DNA of 64,000 nt from Phytoseiulus persimilis. Its lineage: Eukaryota > Arthropoda > Arachnida > Mesostigmata > Phytoseiidae. The stretch's first letter is position 1; every line of letters starts with the position of its first letter. The stretch covers positions 1-64,000 of the forward strand of contig JAQZDE010000010.1 of NCBI GenBank assembly GCA_037576195.1. The letters are read 5' to 3'. Shown piece by piece: positions 14,046 through 27,300 of this stretch. A program made the position numbers and the translations under genes. Below the pieces are notes generated by a model. It was given only the letters and a program-made list of their open reading frames with translations. It had not been told where the DNA came from and did no database searches.

Positions 14046-15308
14046 CCATTGAAGGGTCTTCGATGCGGTGGCGGCAGCTGAGCAGAGTCGAGGTCTGTTG
14101 TGCTGGGCTGGGTGTTGTTGGGTTGTGTGTGCGTGTGTTTGTGATGTTTATATTGTGTGTTTACCCACGGGGCCCTTGTCTATTCCGCGCGACGCTGTTC
14201 TCGTTCTCGCTGCTGCTGATGCTCGAAGAACTCTGCTCGATAGGCCGAACCAGCGAACGAAATAACCAATGACTGACCGTAGGTCATCGTGCCGGATCTC
14301 GATTCTCTGTTCAGAGTTTGAGTTCCAGCGAGTGTCTCCGTCTCACCTCCTGGAGATTGCAGCTACTTCCGGCTACTCCTCACGATCGCTGAAATGGAGG
14401 GAGCGGGCGCGAACTAATCCGCCGTCAACCACAACCGGACACAAATGCGAAAACTTCGCCCTGACCGCAATCCTCCAGATCGTGAACGAGTATGATGGCC
14501 CCTGACGTTGACAAGGCGGCTCGACGGACCGCAGATGAAGTTTCCGAACGGCCGCTCAGCTTTCCGAGACACACCGAGCTCGAGTCCCGAACCCTGTCTG
14601 GGAGGGCAATGGTTACCACCACGGAGACCTCCCAGCTGACGGATGGGCTATTTCAGCGATGAACAGTTGAGAACGAGTTGACCGCCGGGATCGAATAGGA
14701 CCCACACGGCCAGCGAGATGAAGCGCGAACTCGGGACGCAGGCTGCGGCGGAGGCCAGCGATAGAGTGCCACCGGAGGAAGATGGTGTTTATTTATTTTT
14801 GATTCAACGCGACTTGTTGATGAGCACGATTCTTGAGAGAACACGGTGCTGTTTTCGAGCAGCCAGACAGCTAACTAGCTGAATGCGTGGCCAGCAGTCT
14901 GGTTGGCTGCTTGCTCGACCTAGCGCTTGCCGTCGACCACTGTGCCGATCGCTGTAAGTCTCGATCCAGACCTCATAGATCACGGACACTCGACGCTCTG
15001 TTCGATGTTCGCCTAAACACCTTCTTCGTATTTTTCACGCCCGTTCCAACCAATATTCCTGCCAATGGCGTGCATTCCGTGCAGCGTCCGTACCAAAAAT
15101 AGTTCCAAGCGGCCCGAGTGCTACCGAAATTCTGCGGCCGGCCCATGGGTCCGGAAATCCATCGGAAAATAACCGAGAAGAAGGCTTTCGACTCGATGTC
15201 TGAGGCGAGACGCAACGCGTCGACCTTTTGGAAACCGCATCGAAAAACTCGGCTCATCCGATATTTTCACAGGATCGAGAAGTTCAAACTCCGTTCTGAT
15301 TGTTGCAG

Positions 15309-15323
15309 GAAGATGAACGCATG
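15309..15323 (+). promoter_or_regulatory. Minimal upstream reading frame overlapping the FoxP start codon
   Basis: Immediately after the splice acceptor, an ATG at 15313 opens a three-codon frame (ATG AAC GCA) closed by TGA at 15322-15324. That stop overlaps the FoxP ATG at 15321 and touches the second ATG at 15324. Such an arrangement can lower initiation or rely on leaky scanning or reinitiation. The overlap is seen directly; any regulatory effect is inference. Confidence 0.4.
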
Positions 15324-18300
15324 ATGGAGCATGAGGGAACATTGGAGACGGAGCCCGGCCACGCGATCAACTTGAGCACTTCAACGTCGTCAACTGTGGT
15401 GCCATCGTCCCCTCCTTGCTCTCAAACCAACTTGATGGGAGGCGACAGTTCTCCGCACACCACTGACCTCTCTGGAAGACAAGTGAGTACTCGGGGATGG
15501 TTTCTCGAATCCTCTCGGGCCCGGGGAGGGGATCATACGACGAAATTCTAGGCGTTTGACGATAACCTCTACGCCATGCCTTGGAGAGCGTCCGCAATCG
15601 ATCGGGGACAGATTCGAGGGCGCAATCAAGGTCTCCGTCTTCCAAAAGTAACGACTCGCCACCTGACAAACTATATTTGCTGCGCGAAGTTTCAAAGCGG
15701 ATCGAGCTCACTCATAACCGGCGTCAACGAAATCCTCAAGAGACGGCTCGCGATTATCAATTTTTCGTCTCTCTCTCGAGAGAGAGAGAGAGAAAGAGCG
15801 TATTTCATAAGTCAAGAATCTCCTCAGCAGCTGTTGAGTAAGAGTCTACCCACGACTCGGGAAACTGGTTTATAGATGCCGGGGCGGAGTGAAAAATGAA
15901 GGAGTCGCTTAGTCTAACTCTTGTGATGGAGGGATGGTTGAAGTCGAGTCGCTGCATTACCTCGAGAATGATTTGTCACCAACGTTGTCCACTCGACGGA
16001 CTCCGCATGCGTTCAACTTCTATCGCTGCAACCGTTCTTTGGCCGGCGCTGAGCCCAACCACGTTGTTTCCGTCGTCCGTTGAGTTGATTTTGCCGGGTA
16101 TTAAGCATGGGACGCTATTTCGCCCGGAGCTTTTTTTTTTGCTGTGCTGAACGAAACCATATGGAACTTGAACGAGGGATCCGTTCTGGAAGTTATGGAA
16201 CGAGACTATGCTAATTGATGGAGGCCAGAGTGGAGAACCCGCTACAACAAAAGCCCGACGTTTCGAGCTAAGAGAGACCTATCGAGCTACTGCGATAACA
16301 ACAATAACTGACATGAGTGTCGTTGATTGACGATGCGAAGGGCGCGTAGTACTGACGTCGGTCCCCCGGCAACCATGCAGTCATTCAACCTACAGCCAGG
16401 CAGGCAGTAAGGCAAGCGGTCGGGATCGTGTTAGCTTAACCCAAAACGTCGGGGCGTCAACGCTTTTCTACGTCGACCGCTTTTCCTGGAATGTTTACGA
16501 GTTATACAAACCCACACGAAAACACACAAGCATACACGAAGGCATGGACGAAAAAACACGCGGCGGACAAACACAAACATCGGCTCCGACTTCTTGTTGT
16601 TTGAACGTTTCTTGGACAAACTTTGAAATATTCGTTTTGTGGTTTTACGTTTTCCACCTTTGGTTAGACGCCCGGATAACGGCGCGGCCGTCTCAGGGCG
16701 TCCCAAACTGACGCCACCTCTGGCTCGAGGGGTGCTCAAGGCGAGCGGGGCTCGGGCCCCGTCGCGCTCGAAGGTGGAGCATATTACGAAGTGTGCTCGC
16801 GGACAATCAGACGGAGCCGAATCCAGCCAAGTAGGATTCGACCGAACAGCTGAGGAGCCGGTTTAGCTCTGGTTGCCGTCGTTCGTTTAGGAACTATTTT
16901 CGGTACTACCGCCGTTCGTACAGCGACCCTGTGTGCTTTTGTTTACGATGCCACTGTCGCTGCTGTGGTGTTCTTTCTTCAAGTTCTCTTTTTTGTTTGT
17001 CGTTGTTGTTGTTTGTTGTCTAAACAGACAGAGAATGCGACGGAACGTGTGTGCGTCCGTTTGTCTGTCGGCTCAGTCGTATGTCCTTCAGTGTGTTTGT
17101 TCGACGAAGTTCGACAACCTCGTTTTGCGTTTGTGTCGTTGTTGTCGCTGCAGCGGCAGCCGTTGTTGCTGTTGTTGTTTTCGACGAGCAAGCCGTCCGG
17201 TTGCCGCTGCTATCGACGACAACGCTGCCGCCGCTGCTGCTTTGACAGAACAGTTGTGGAAGCCGCCGCAGCTGACACCGCCATTGGCAGCACCACAGCA
17301 ACCACAATGACAACAACAGCAACAACGGCGGCAACAACAACCGCCACCAAAACCACCGTTGACTCGTATTGCTGTTTACCAGTTGTTGTCACCGTCTACG
17401 GCGATAGCGTTGGACAGATGATGTGGTTGCTTGTTGTTAACGACGACGTCGGCGATGAAGAAGGAGCTGAACGGGTCGCCGAAAAAGGCGGCAGCCGACA
17501 AATATTGGTCGTCGTCCCAACCGAGCACGGTTAGCCGGCGTGCCGCCAACAAACCCCGCAAGTAGACATCTAGCACCAAGACGACAGACAGAAGAACAGA
17601 CAGACAAACTCGCAACAGAGCAAATAAGCTCTCGTTGTTGACCGAAGTCAGCGCGGCATGATTTGGCGTTCGTTGCTTGCCTACTCGCTTGCTGTGTTTT
17701 CCAAGCGACACGCGGTCGCAAAAACCGCGCTGACAGCAGTCCCTGAACATTGTAGTCAACGCTTCTCGTACGTCTGCGAACGGTTGACGAGCGACGCTTA
17801 TGGGATTATGAAAGCCTGCTCGTTCTCGACGAATTCACTCGCGACCGTTTCCCCGGTGTGCAGGACGACACGAGACACCCCGTATGGCGCGCCAGTACTG
17901 CCGTGAACGCGCAGAGGTGGATTCACAGGAGGGGCGCGTTCGGGCATATCGGATCGGAATTCGGGAAGGCACGCTCTCTGACGAGGAAACCCACGATGCA
18001 GAGTCGGACACAGTGAGTCTCGCACTCCATGGAGATCGCAGGCGAGCAACGAGGACGAGAACTGCCGAAGTCGTTGGCGGACTGCGTGAGCCTCAAAGTT
18101 CGACCATGGTCATTATGGAGGGTTCCATTTCACGTCGTTGTCATTCGCGGCTTGCATCCGTCTAGTTTGTCCTCGAAACAGAACGAGCCGCCCCCCCTCC
18201 CTGCCGTGTCTGAATATGCCGACCGGGTCCGATGCGCTCGCGCGCGAAGCCGATTCAGATCACGTGAACGATTAGAAATCGGCCCGTTCCGATGACTTCA

Positions 18301-21300
18301 TGAGGACAACTTCAATTTGCTAGGCAATAGTCAGACCGAGTGCTCATTGGCGCACGGGCGGCGACTGGGTTCTCGAATGAACCGAGTCCCGAAGGTTGAC
18401 AACGTGCCGCGTGCCACGTCGGCCAACTGCCGGTCAGTCGCCCAGCTACCTGGTTATGAGTTTTCATCCTATGCGGAGCCATGAATAACTCCGGTACTGT
18501 GATGATCTGAGCGGGGAAATTATTCATCGATCCTCGCCGTGTATGTACAGCACTCATTCCTGCGGGCCGAATCCAGATCTCTTGGATGTCGGGACCTGTT
18601 TCGAAAACCACGTTCGGGGTCCCGATCGGAAGTTTGGATGGAGGGTACTCTTCTTCCGGGGCATGGCACCTTTGTACGTCTCCCGACAACGGACTCAGCT
18701 ACACAACAACGTGGGCGGCGAACTGGGACGCCCGCCGCTCTGGTTCACTGTCCGAGTGCGCCAAACAAGCGGACGGCATCGTTCTGATCATCATCGGTTG
18801 GATGATGAAGCAGCAGGGGAGGGAAAGCTGGACTCTGTGGAGGAGTAATGACAGCCGCGCCATGACGTCACAGGGAGTCGATGAAGAGATGAGCAAGATG
18901 TGGCCTCGTTTTTTCTACCGAAACGTCTCACGACATGTGCTCGTTTGTGAGTGAGTTCCTGCCCGTCGACACCGAGCCATGTGGTCAGGCGGGCCGCCGT
19001 CGAAGCTTTCGACCCGGATGCTGTCCTCCATTGTCGACTGTGGTCGGTGTTAATTACGCTTAGCAACTGCGGAAACACCTCCCAAAGAGTTAGCGCTCTC
19101 CAGCTTCATGTTTCCACCGAGAAGTTCCGATGCCGAGCTTCCCTCTCCGACTCTCGTTCTGGTGTCGACTGTGTCGTCTAACCTTGTGGCGATTGCAGCT
19201 GACACCAGGCTCCGACCCGACGACGATCATGTCGACGATGACGTTTGATGATGATGGTGTCATGGATGATTTAAACAAATCTCGCCTCGACCGATCGCAT
19301 TGCATTGGTGCGCATTGCTTCTTGGGTTTCTTCCGAGAGTGAGCCCGGCTCATGCCGCAGCGAGAGGGGAAAGGGAGCAAGAAATTGTATACTGCCAAAA
19401 ACGCGAGTTCAAGTTGCTCGATAGTTTTCTCGAGTTTTTCCTCGCTCGTTCGTCCTCCTCGTTTGACTCGAATAGTTGATTGACCTAACCTAGAATAGTT
19501 CAACGCCCCCTGTGTTAGTCAAGGCTGGCGGACGCCGCTTGCGCTAACCCGTTAGACGCTGCTCGACGGCAGAATGTTTGTCGATTCTCTGATGCGTCAG
19601 TGAGGCATCGGAGCATCGATGTTTTAGCTCTTGTGACAAGTCCCGATAAAACACACTGGCATCGATTCCGGCTGTTCACGTTCGAGCCCCGATTAACGTT
19701 TGTCGGATCGATCGGGAGAGCTCGGAATCCCCATTTCGGGATTCGGAGTTGTCGATTTCATCTTCAACTTCACATCGTGTGATGGTGAGTCGCTCGATTT
19801 TCCCCCGCCAAAGCGCGATCTCGATGGAAGACGGCTTCGAAGTATATCTTGAGCTCTGCGAGTGAGCGGTTCTTCCAGCACTCGGCCGGTCGGGGTTTGC
19901 CGCGCTACGTGAGTCCGGGCACAACTCTTATTCAGGTTTCGGGAGCGATCAGCTCCAAAGCGCAAAGTCGGATACGGCCGACGTCGGAGAGCGCCATGAA
20001 CTCTGATGAGGCTTAGAATCAGCTTCATTCTGCGGAGGTTTGTGTGTCATAGCCTCGACTGCTGCGCGCTGGAGCCTGCCGCAGGACGTCATTAATGCCC
20101 CACCTCGACGAGCGTTGTCGGAGGAGAGGGAGAGAGTTTTGGATCAAATTTGTGTATTTTTTTATCTTGCCAGCCATGAGGGTGGTGTCACAAAAAAAAC
20201 TTCGCGCGAAGTGCGGCAAAGGGCTGTCTGGGTGGCTAGTCGAACGCTGGGCGCACGAAAGCAGCGACGAGAGACAAACAGAGCGCGAACGGGGAAAAGC
20301 TGCAGCGAGCAGCGTCGCGTGGGAAGCGGGGGAAGGGGGCTTAATGTACGCCGATATCAGGCCGCTGGCGGCGTGCATTCGAGGGTGCATGCGAAACATG
20401 GCGATCGATCAGGAAGACACAAACCGAATCATCATTTGCCTCGCCACTTTCGTCCGAGTCATCTTCATTGCTTTTCCTTTAGCGAGACACAGTGAGCTTT
20501 TATTTGAGCGCATTCGGAACTCGATGAGCGTAACCTCTCGCCTTGTCCCGGCCTCTATTCCAGCGCTCGTTTTGCGGAGGAGACCGACGTACGTGCGGTT
20601 GTGTTATTTCACCGCGCCATGATTCAGCAGTTGCTGCCGAGCCACGAAAACCGCGGCCAGAGTTCCGGAGTTCAAACGCGGCGCCAGGTCGACATGATGA
20701 CAGTTTAATGTTCATCGTCGACTCCAGCGGCTCTTATCGTGGTCTTCCCTCACGTCCGGTCAGATTTCCGTTGATTTTCATTTTCAACCTCGTTTGCGCC
20801 GCTCCGCTCGAGCGCGTGGTGATTCCACTCAGATTTTCGCACGATAGCCACGACCACCGTCCTCCAGAAAACCTGCAGTGGATTGACCGCGGGAATTCTC
20901 GAGGAACGCTCTGGTCAGAAAATAGGTTCTCAAGTTTATGAACGCCGGTAATCGGTTTTTGAAAATCGAATCCGATTGTCCAGTGTCGTATGGTCATGGG
21001 GTCGTCCCAAAGCTTCCCTCCCTTTTTGCCACCGAAAGGGAGATGTGTCAGCGAGCGAGAGACTCGCATCATGGGCCGTCCAGAATCATGCCGCGGCTAC
21101 AAAAATGCTCGATCGCGGTTTTCGGCCCGGCGAGATCCAACAGAAAATCGCGAGCGAAAGTGGAAACAAATTTATAAAGGAACGATGACAACGCCGCAAT
21201 CGTTGCTGCTGCCGCCGCCGCAACAGCAACAACGTTGCGGACAAACAACAAGAAGCGAGTAATTGTCGTTCGAGGCCGTTGACGGACGACCAGCAAACAT

Positions 21301-24300
21301 TGGAATATTACGCATTGCTGCATCAGAATTTCTTCTGAATGGTGTGCCCAGCCAACGGAGCAGCAACCCGCCAATACGCCGGCCCGCATTGTGTTGTTTG
21401 CGACTGTCAAATTGTTTGTTGTTTCTCGTATTGTCCCCGTTGTTTTCGATGCTAATTCCATGTTCGCGGCGGTGTCGGCGGACGGGCGTTAGCCGCGGTG
21501 TCGATGCTGGTACGGGCGCTGCCGATTCGACCGTCGATCCGATGGCGGAAAAACACTTCCTCCTAATCCCGGGAGGTTAGAATCGGATAGCGGCTTTAGA
21601 ACCAAGCGACCACTGTCATTATTGTATCAGTGTTCGATTTCGTATTCTCGAACTTCATGGATCGCATCCTGCGAAGACGAATTCCGGAGACTCGCAGCGT
21701 CTGAAACAGCGAGAAAGTTCGAGATAACGTTTGGTTGACGGTAGTGTGGCGTTTCGAAGCCAGAAACCGAAACTCCATGACACATCTCGACGAACTTATC
21801 TGCCACCCGTCGTTATGTTCCTCGTATCCATCCGACGAATCCATTCATGCTTTCTGCTTTCGGACTGATCGTTCAGTCGCGCTTTGGTTTTTTAGCGCTT
21901 GTTTATTCGTTTGTTTGTGTTCGGGTTGTTTTCTTGGTCAATGCCGCCGGCATCTCGTTGGCCCCGTTCGTCGTTGGCGCTGCATGCTGTTGTTGAGACA
22001 GCTAAGGCTTACATGAAATCTGTTTGTTGGTCTGTTTACCCCGGGCTCCGCTGTAATTGAGCGTCGAAACAACAAAAGCAGCAACAGCAGTCGGACAGAG
22101 TGCATTAGACCAACCAACAATAACGAAAACCGTGTCGGTGACAATAACCTGCACAGTCGTGACGACGCGGACAGTCGCAACGACGATCGTTGTAGGAACA
22201 AAGGCTGAAACGGTGGAATAATAGCGGTGATATGAGGAAAAAATACTTTGCTGGATCAGACGAAACGGGGAAATTTCAGCTGACAGACAGAGAGGGCGTT
22301 GAAATCATGCTCGATCGGAGAATCTCACGTTTCAGATCAGTAGTTTCCTCGATGCCACCTCCGGTCAAGTGGGTGCCGAAACGGCAATGTTTGCGCAGGT
22401 CTTGGGGACTGCAAACGAAAAAAACTGAGCTTTCGGGGAGCTTCCTCGTTTCGGACTTCTCCGATAGGCGCGGAGGTGGTGGGCAACGATTTCGCTCGGT
22501 CCCCCGACCCGTCCAGAGATCTCCGGTATGAATTCTGATCACGGACAGGACGGAGATTCGGAGTTTCGAGAGACTTACTGCCCGCCAGGCTGACACCCAG
22601 CTGAACCGACATTTTATATTTTCCGTGGACAAAGCAATGAGCAGGCGTCGAGATCGACTTCACACTAGAGTAGTCGCGAAATGACTGACTGGACTCTAGG
22701 GCTTCCGTGCCTCATCGAGAAACTCCTATCGCCTCCTCCTCCAGGCTACAGGTGGTCCGAAACGCTGAATTTCCCCTCTATCTCGCTCGTGGAGTTTGTG
22801 CCCTACCGACCCACGTCCCTGCTCTCCGACTTGATTAATTCCACAATTTACTTCCGCGACTCCCGGTGTAGCGAGGCGATTAAACACAGGACCGACGATC
22901 CGACTGTGGTCGCGAGACTCGAAGAGCAAAACCAGACTCGGGGTTGGAACGGCGCACGACGTATCTAATGAGTTGCGCAAACGTTCAAGAATATTGTTGC
23001 GATAACTCAGTTGAACTACATGTCGTTTGTTCCTTTCATTTCCAGAGTCCGCTCGCCATCAAGGCCTGGTCGCCGACGAGCGCGGCCGACACAGCCGAAA
23101 AGTCGGCGGTCCTCTCATCCTTGATTCAGAGTGCCGGAGGACAACTGGACGGCATCAACGGGCTCTCGATGAAGAGACCGATCTCCCCTCAGAGTTTACT
23201 CATGAACACCCTGGCCCAACAGCAGCAAGTGAGGCAGCTCGTCGAAAACCTGAACCTGAACCCCCAGCAGATAAACCACCTGCTCCAACAGCAATCTCTT
23301 CAGCTGCTGCAACAACAGCAACAGGTAACGGTTCGCATGTCCAGCTCATAGTTTCGGAGCGTCCTTTTGGTAGCAACCAGAGCTTCTCGGTTACGCCGTA
23401 GTTATTTTATTCTTCGCTACAAAATTATCGATCGATCGCGGCAGGAGCTTTAGTCCACGAGAACGCCAGTTTGGTTTCTCCTCTTGTTGTCGCTCATCGA
23501 GTCCGAGGGGGAAGGAGCTCCGTGGTGGGGTTGTTTCAAAAAACCACTCCACCCGATTTCTGAGTTCTCGTGCCGGTGAGAAACAGGCGACGCCGCCCTT
23601 ATCTCTCTTCTCATGAACCTCGCGGCGTAGCGCAAACCGGAAAACCTCCCCTCCCCTCCTTCAACCGTGTGAACTCTCCCTCTCTCTCTCTCTCGGTCAT
23701 CTTCCTCGCGTCTCCTCGGAATCGCGAAAGTTTTCAGTTTCCGAGAGACCTCGTTCTGACGACGCCGTGTTTCGTCTCTTTCCAGCACACTCAGCAACAG
23801 TTCCAAGAGCAGTTGCAGCTGAATGTCATGCAACAAACGCAGGTGTTTCAACAGTTGCAACAGTTGCAGCAGCAGTGCAACAAGAGCCATGCTAGGGAGG
23901 GGAACGAGCGTGAGCGAATCCTCCAAGTACAGCAACAGCAGTTGGCCGAGCAACAGCAGCAGCTCATACAGCAGCTGCAGATGTCGCACAGGGGGTACTT
24001 GTTCAACGTGCCGGGTCTGATGAACTTCAATCAGCAAGCAGAGCAGGATCGAGAACAGAGAGACATTTTAGGAAGCGAACGGGATCGGGACACCAATCGG
24101 AGGAGTCCGTCAAACGTGAACACGACAGCAGTCAATGGATCCGGTCATTCTACCAATGTTCAGCAATCGGATCAGCATCACCGAACGTCTCGCGAAGCGC
24201 TTCGCGGTAGTCAGCTAGCAGCAGCGAATGCGAATGGCGTTAGTTCAGCTGTTCAACTCCAGAACAGCTCAAGTGGAAGAGCGGCAACACCGCAGGCTCA

Positions 24301-27300
24301 ATCTCAGCAGCAGCACTCCCTCAACAGCGGTGCTGTGTTATCGAATAGCAACAACAACAGCAACAATATCAACAACAACAGTCAGTCGGTTACGTTAGAC
24401 GGCGCAGGAGGTGGTGGTGGCAGCAGCAGCGGAAGCGTTGGTGGAGCAACCAACGCGGGATCGACCTCATCGTCCTCGTCGTCGCCGTACCACTCTCAAA
24501 CACAGACGCAGTCAGGGAAGGAGGAGAAGTCTTCCAGTGCCAGTAACCCCGTGAGTACCGTGAGCAGTCTGAGTAGCCTGAGCCTGAGCCTAAACAACCT
24601 CAACAACAGCCACAGCAACAACAACAGCAGCCTCATCAACAACCTCAGCAACAACAACCCAAATAGCAACCAAAACAGTAAAGACTCGCGGTCGGGAACG
24701 CCCGCGGTCTCGACGAGCCACCATGCCCTCTACGGACATGGAGTTTGCAAGTGGCCTGGATGCGAGGTCGAATGCGCAGATCTCGGAGCCTTCAATAAGC
24801 ACCTGAACCTCGAGCACCAACTCGACGACCGCTCAACAGCGCAAGCTCGCGTTCAAATGCAGGTCGTCAGCCAGCTCGAGCTCCAACTTGAAAAAGAGAA
24901 GAACCGACTCGAGGCAATGATGGCCCACCTGCATTTGGGTGGGGCGCAGTCGAATAACTCGTCGTCGTCGACGTCGTCGTTGTTATTGTCGTCGTCCTCA
25001 TCGCAAATGCCGATGACGACTTCAATGAGCAAGAATAACGGTTCCTCGGTATCGGCCAGCGGCAGTGGCTCCGGTGTGAGCAGCGGCAACAACTGCCTTC
25101 CGATCAACTCGATGAGTCCGGCGACGGCAGCTGCAGCGGCGGCAGCAGCAGCAAAGGCCCTGCAGTCAACTCAGGATTTGCTGCGGTGCGGAAATGATTC
25201 CAAGCCAGCCACATCTTCTCCGCAGACCCCAAACCCCGTCTCTCTTTCACCACCCCCTTCCTTAAATCCAAACCTCCTCCGCTACCCCCAAATCCCAAAT
25301 CCTCACCCCTTGCCCCCACCATCGGTGAAGAACAGTCGCCGTCTCAGTGACAAGGGCGCTCTGTCGATGGTGGCCTACGACCAGCAAAACTTCCCCGATT
25401 CCCCGAGAAGAAGGGCCCCGGAGAAAGCTAACTTGGATATCACTGAAGGTAAGCCGGTTTCGCGGACGGCATCCGCGACCGTTACCGCCGTCGTGCCGAA
25501 TCCAGCTGCTCGTTCCATCGCTCCACCGCCGCCGTTTACGCGTCGCCATTCTCTAACTGATCTCGCACGTGCATTCCAGACATCCAACGCAATCGCGAAT
25601 ACTACAAATTATCAGACGTGCGACCTCCGTTCACGTACGCGTCTCTGATCAGGCAGGCGATCATGGAATCGCCCGATAGGCAGCTCACTCTCAACGAGAT
25701 TTATAACTGGTTCCAGAATACGTTCTGCTACTTCCGTCGGAATGCTGCGACTTGGAAGGTACGTGGACCAACCTGGAAGGCACGTTTTCTCCTTTAATTT
25801 TTTTGTTCTGACGATTATATGCAAGCAACATATATTCTCCGACCATATTCACCCCTGTGTTGAGTTTTCGCTGAATTGGACGTGACGCAGGCCGCAGCCT
25901 GGCCCGATCTGCTTCGAATTAATTATCGAACGGCCGGGCCAGAGCCGGGCTGACGATTTCTCGACTCGCGTCCAAAGCAGTGTTTCCACCGTTCCCATCG
26001 GAGGCGTGGGGCGAACATTTTAAACATGAAATTCCTACTTCACAGAATGCGGTGAGACACAACTTAAGCCTTCACAAATGCTTTATGCGAGTAGAAAATG
26101 TTAAAGGGGCGGTTTGGACAGTCGATGAAATCGAGTTCTATAAACGGAGACCCCAACGACTTCAGGACAGGATTGCCGGGTGAGACTTCGCCCTCGAAAA
26201 GCTTTCGTTCATTCGAGGCGAGGTCGAACTCTTGGATCAGTGGCTCACATACACGGTTGACACCCGAGGAACCGAGAATGCGTTGACCCACTCACTCACC
26301 CGCCCACCCACCTAAATTATGAGAGATAAAAACATGAAAAAACGCTAGAAGTTCGCTCGCTCACAACAATCTGCTGGATCACACAATGAGCACACACCAC
26401 ATAGATAGAGGCATGAATTGCAGGCACTTCTGCAAGGCAGCTATTACTGAATAGCCTTCGATCGAAGCGTCGGGGAATTTCCTACGGTTTCCTCGATGAA
26501 CGAGAGGCCCGAATATAGTTTTTGGAGCGCGAATTCACTCCGCTCCTCCACGCGATACCGTCGAGTTCGGTCTCCTGTTGTTTGGTTTCGGGGGTTCTCG
26601 GGGAACTTCGTGGTGCCCCCCAAGGTCCGCGGCCCGAGGAAGCCCCCCTCCCCCCGCCAGAACTACATAGGGATTCGAAGATGGCAGCACTAACTCCGTT
26701 CACTCATTATGCACAGAACGCCATTCGTACGAATCTTTCGCTGCACAAATGCTTCGTCCGCTTCGAGGACGATTTCGGTTCATTCTGGATGGTAGACGAT
26801 AATGAGTTTGTCAAGCGACGTCACCTGAATCGTGGTCGACCGAAACGCTTCGGTCCCCATCAAACGGATTCGGTCGTTCAGTCCGAGGGAGCCCTAGAGT
26901 AAGACGTGAAACGTTGTTTTTGATTCCCGCCGATCGGGGGGCGGGTCACTTCATTCCCCGATGTACGCGCGGCGCTTTAGGCCCCGCTAGAACCCCGTCT
27001 TAGGCGGGCAAGCATCGGAACTTCGTGAGACCGTCGGAACGACTCCGTCTTGAGGATATTCCTGTGCATGCATCGACTTCGTGATGCACTTGAACTCGCA
27101 GTAGAGTCGGACTATCGTATCTAGAGACATAGTTTTCGAGATCTACGCTCACCTCCCGCTCCTTGGTTTGTCCCGCTCCGCTGAAACCCTAGCCCGCTAG
27201 TCATCGCAAAAAACGCTTTAGAGCAGCGCTCCTCCTCCTCGAGTTTCGAATCATCTCAGAGACGGCCGAGTGTTGAGAATCGTGAAGCAAAGAAAGAGAG

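Larger units (their letters stand above)
1..15308. other. Region upstream of FoxP coding sequence; no recognisable protein gene
   Basis: I see no supported coding gene here. Open frames up to about 200 codons occur (for example minus 10085-10696 and minus 5887-6357), but they are low-complexity or lie over repeat-rich DNA and match nothing I recognise. The stretch is unusually rich in short-unit repeats (CAG, GTT, AAT, CTTG and CTGG units, listed separately). It probably contains the FoxP promoter, untranslated leader exons and regulatory DNA, because the first coding FoxP exon at 15309 starts with a splice acceptor and so must have an upstream exon. Confidence 0.5.
15483..23045 (+). other. 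FoxP: FoxP first coding intron (7.6 kb)
   Basis: Bounded by donor CAA|gtgagtac at 15482/15483 and acceptor catttccag ending at 23045, both phase 0. I find no FoxP exon or separate gene inside it. Notable contents: a palindromic TC/GA run at 15768-15793, a ten-base T run at 16131-16140, and triplet-repeat DNA at 16930-17400. Longer frames such as plus 16965-17534 and plus 20095-20622 show repeat-driven or random composition. An intron this long next to otherwise short introns is a likely place for regulatory elements. Confidence 0.75.

Noticed and set aside
16965-17534. 189-codon + strand frame
   Set aside because: Built from simple GTT/CAG/AAC repeats inside the FoxP intron and starting in a repeat tract; no protein-like domain.
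23450-24037. 195-codon minus-strand frame opposite the FoxP glutamine exon
   Set aside because: Leu-rich mirror of CAG/CAA codons; the + strand exon explains it fully.
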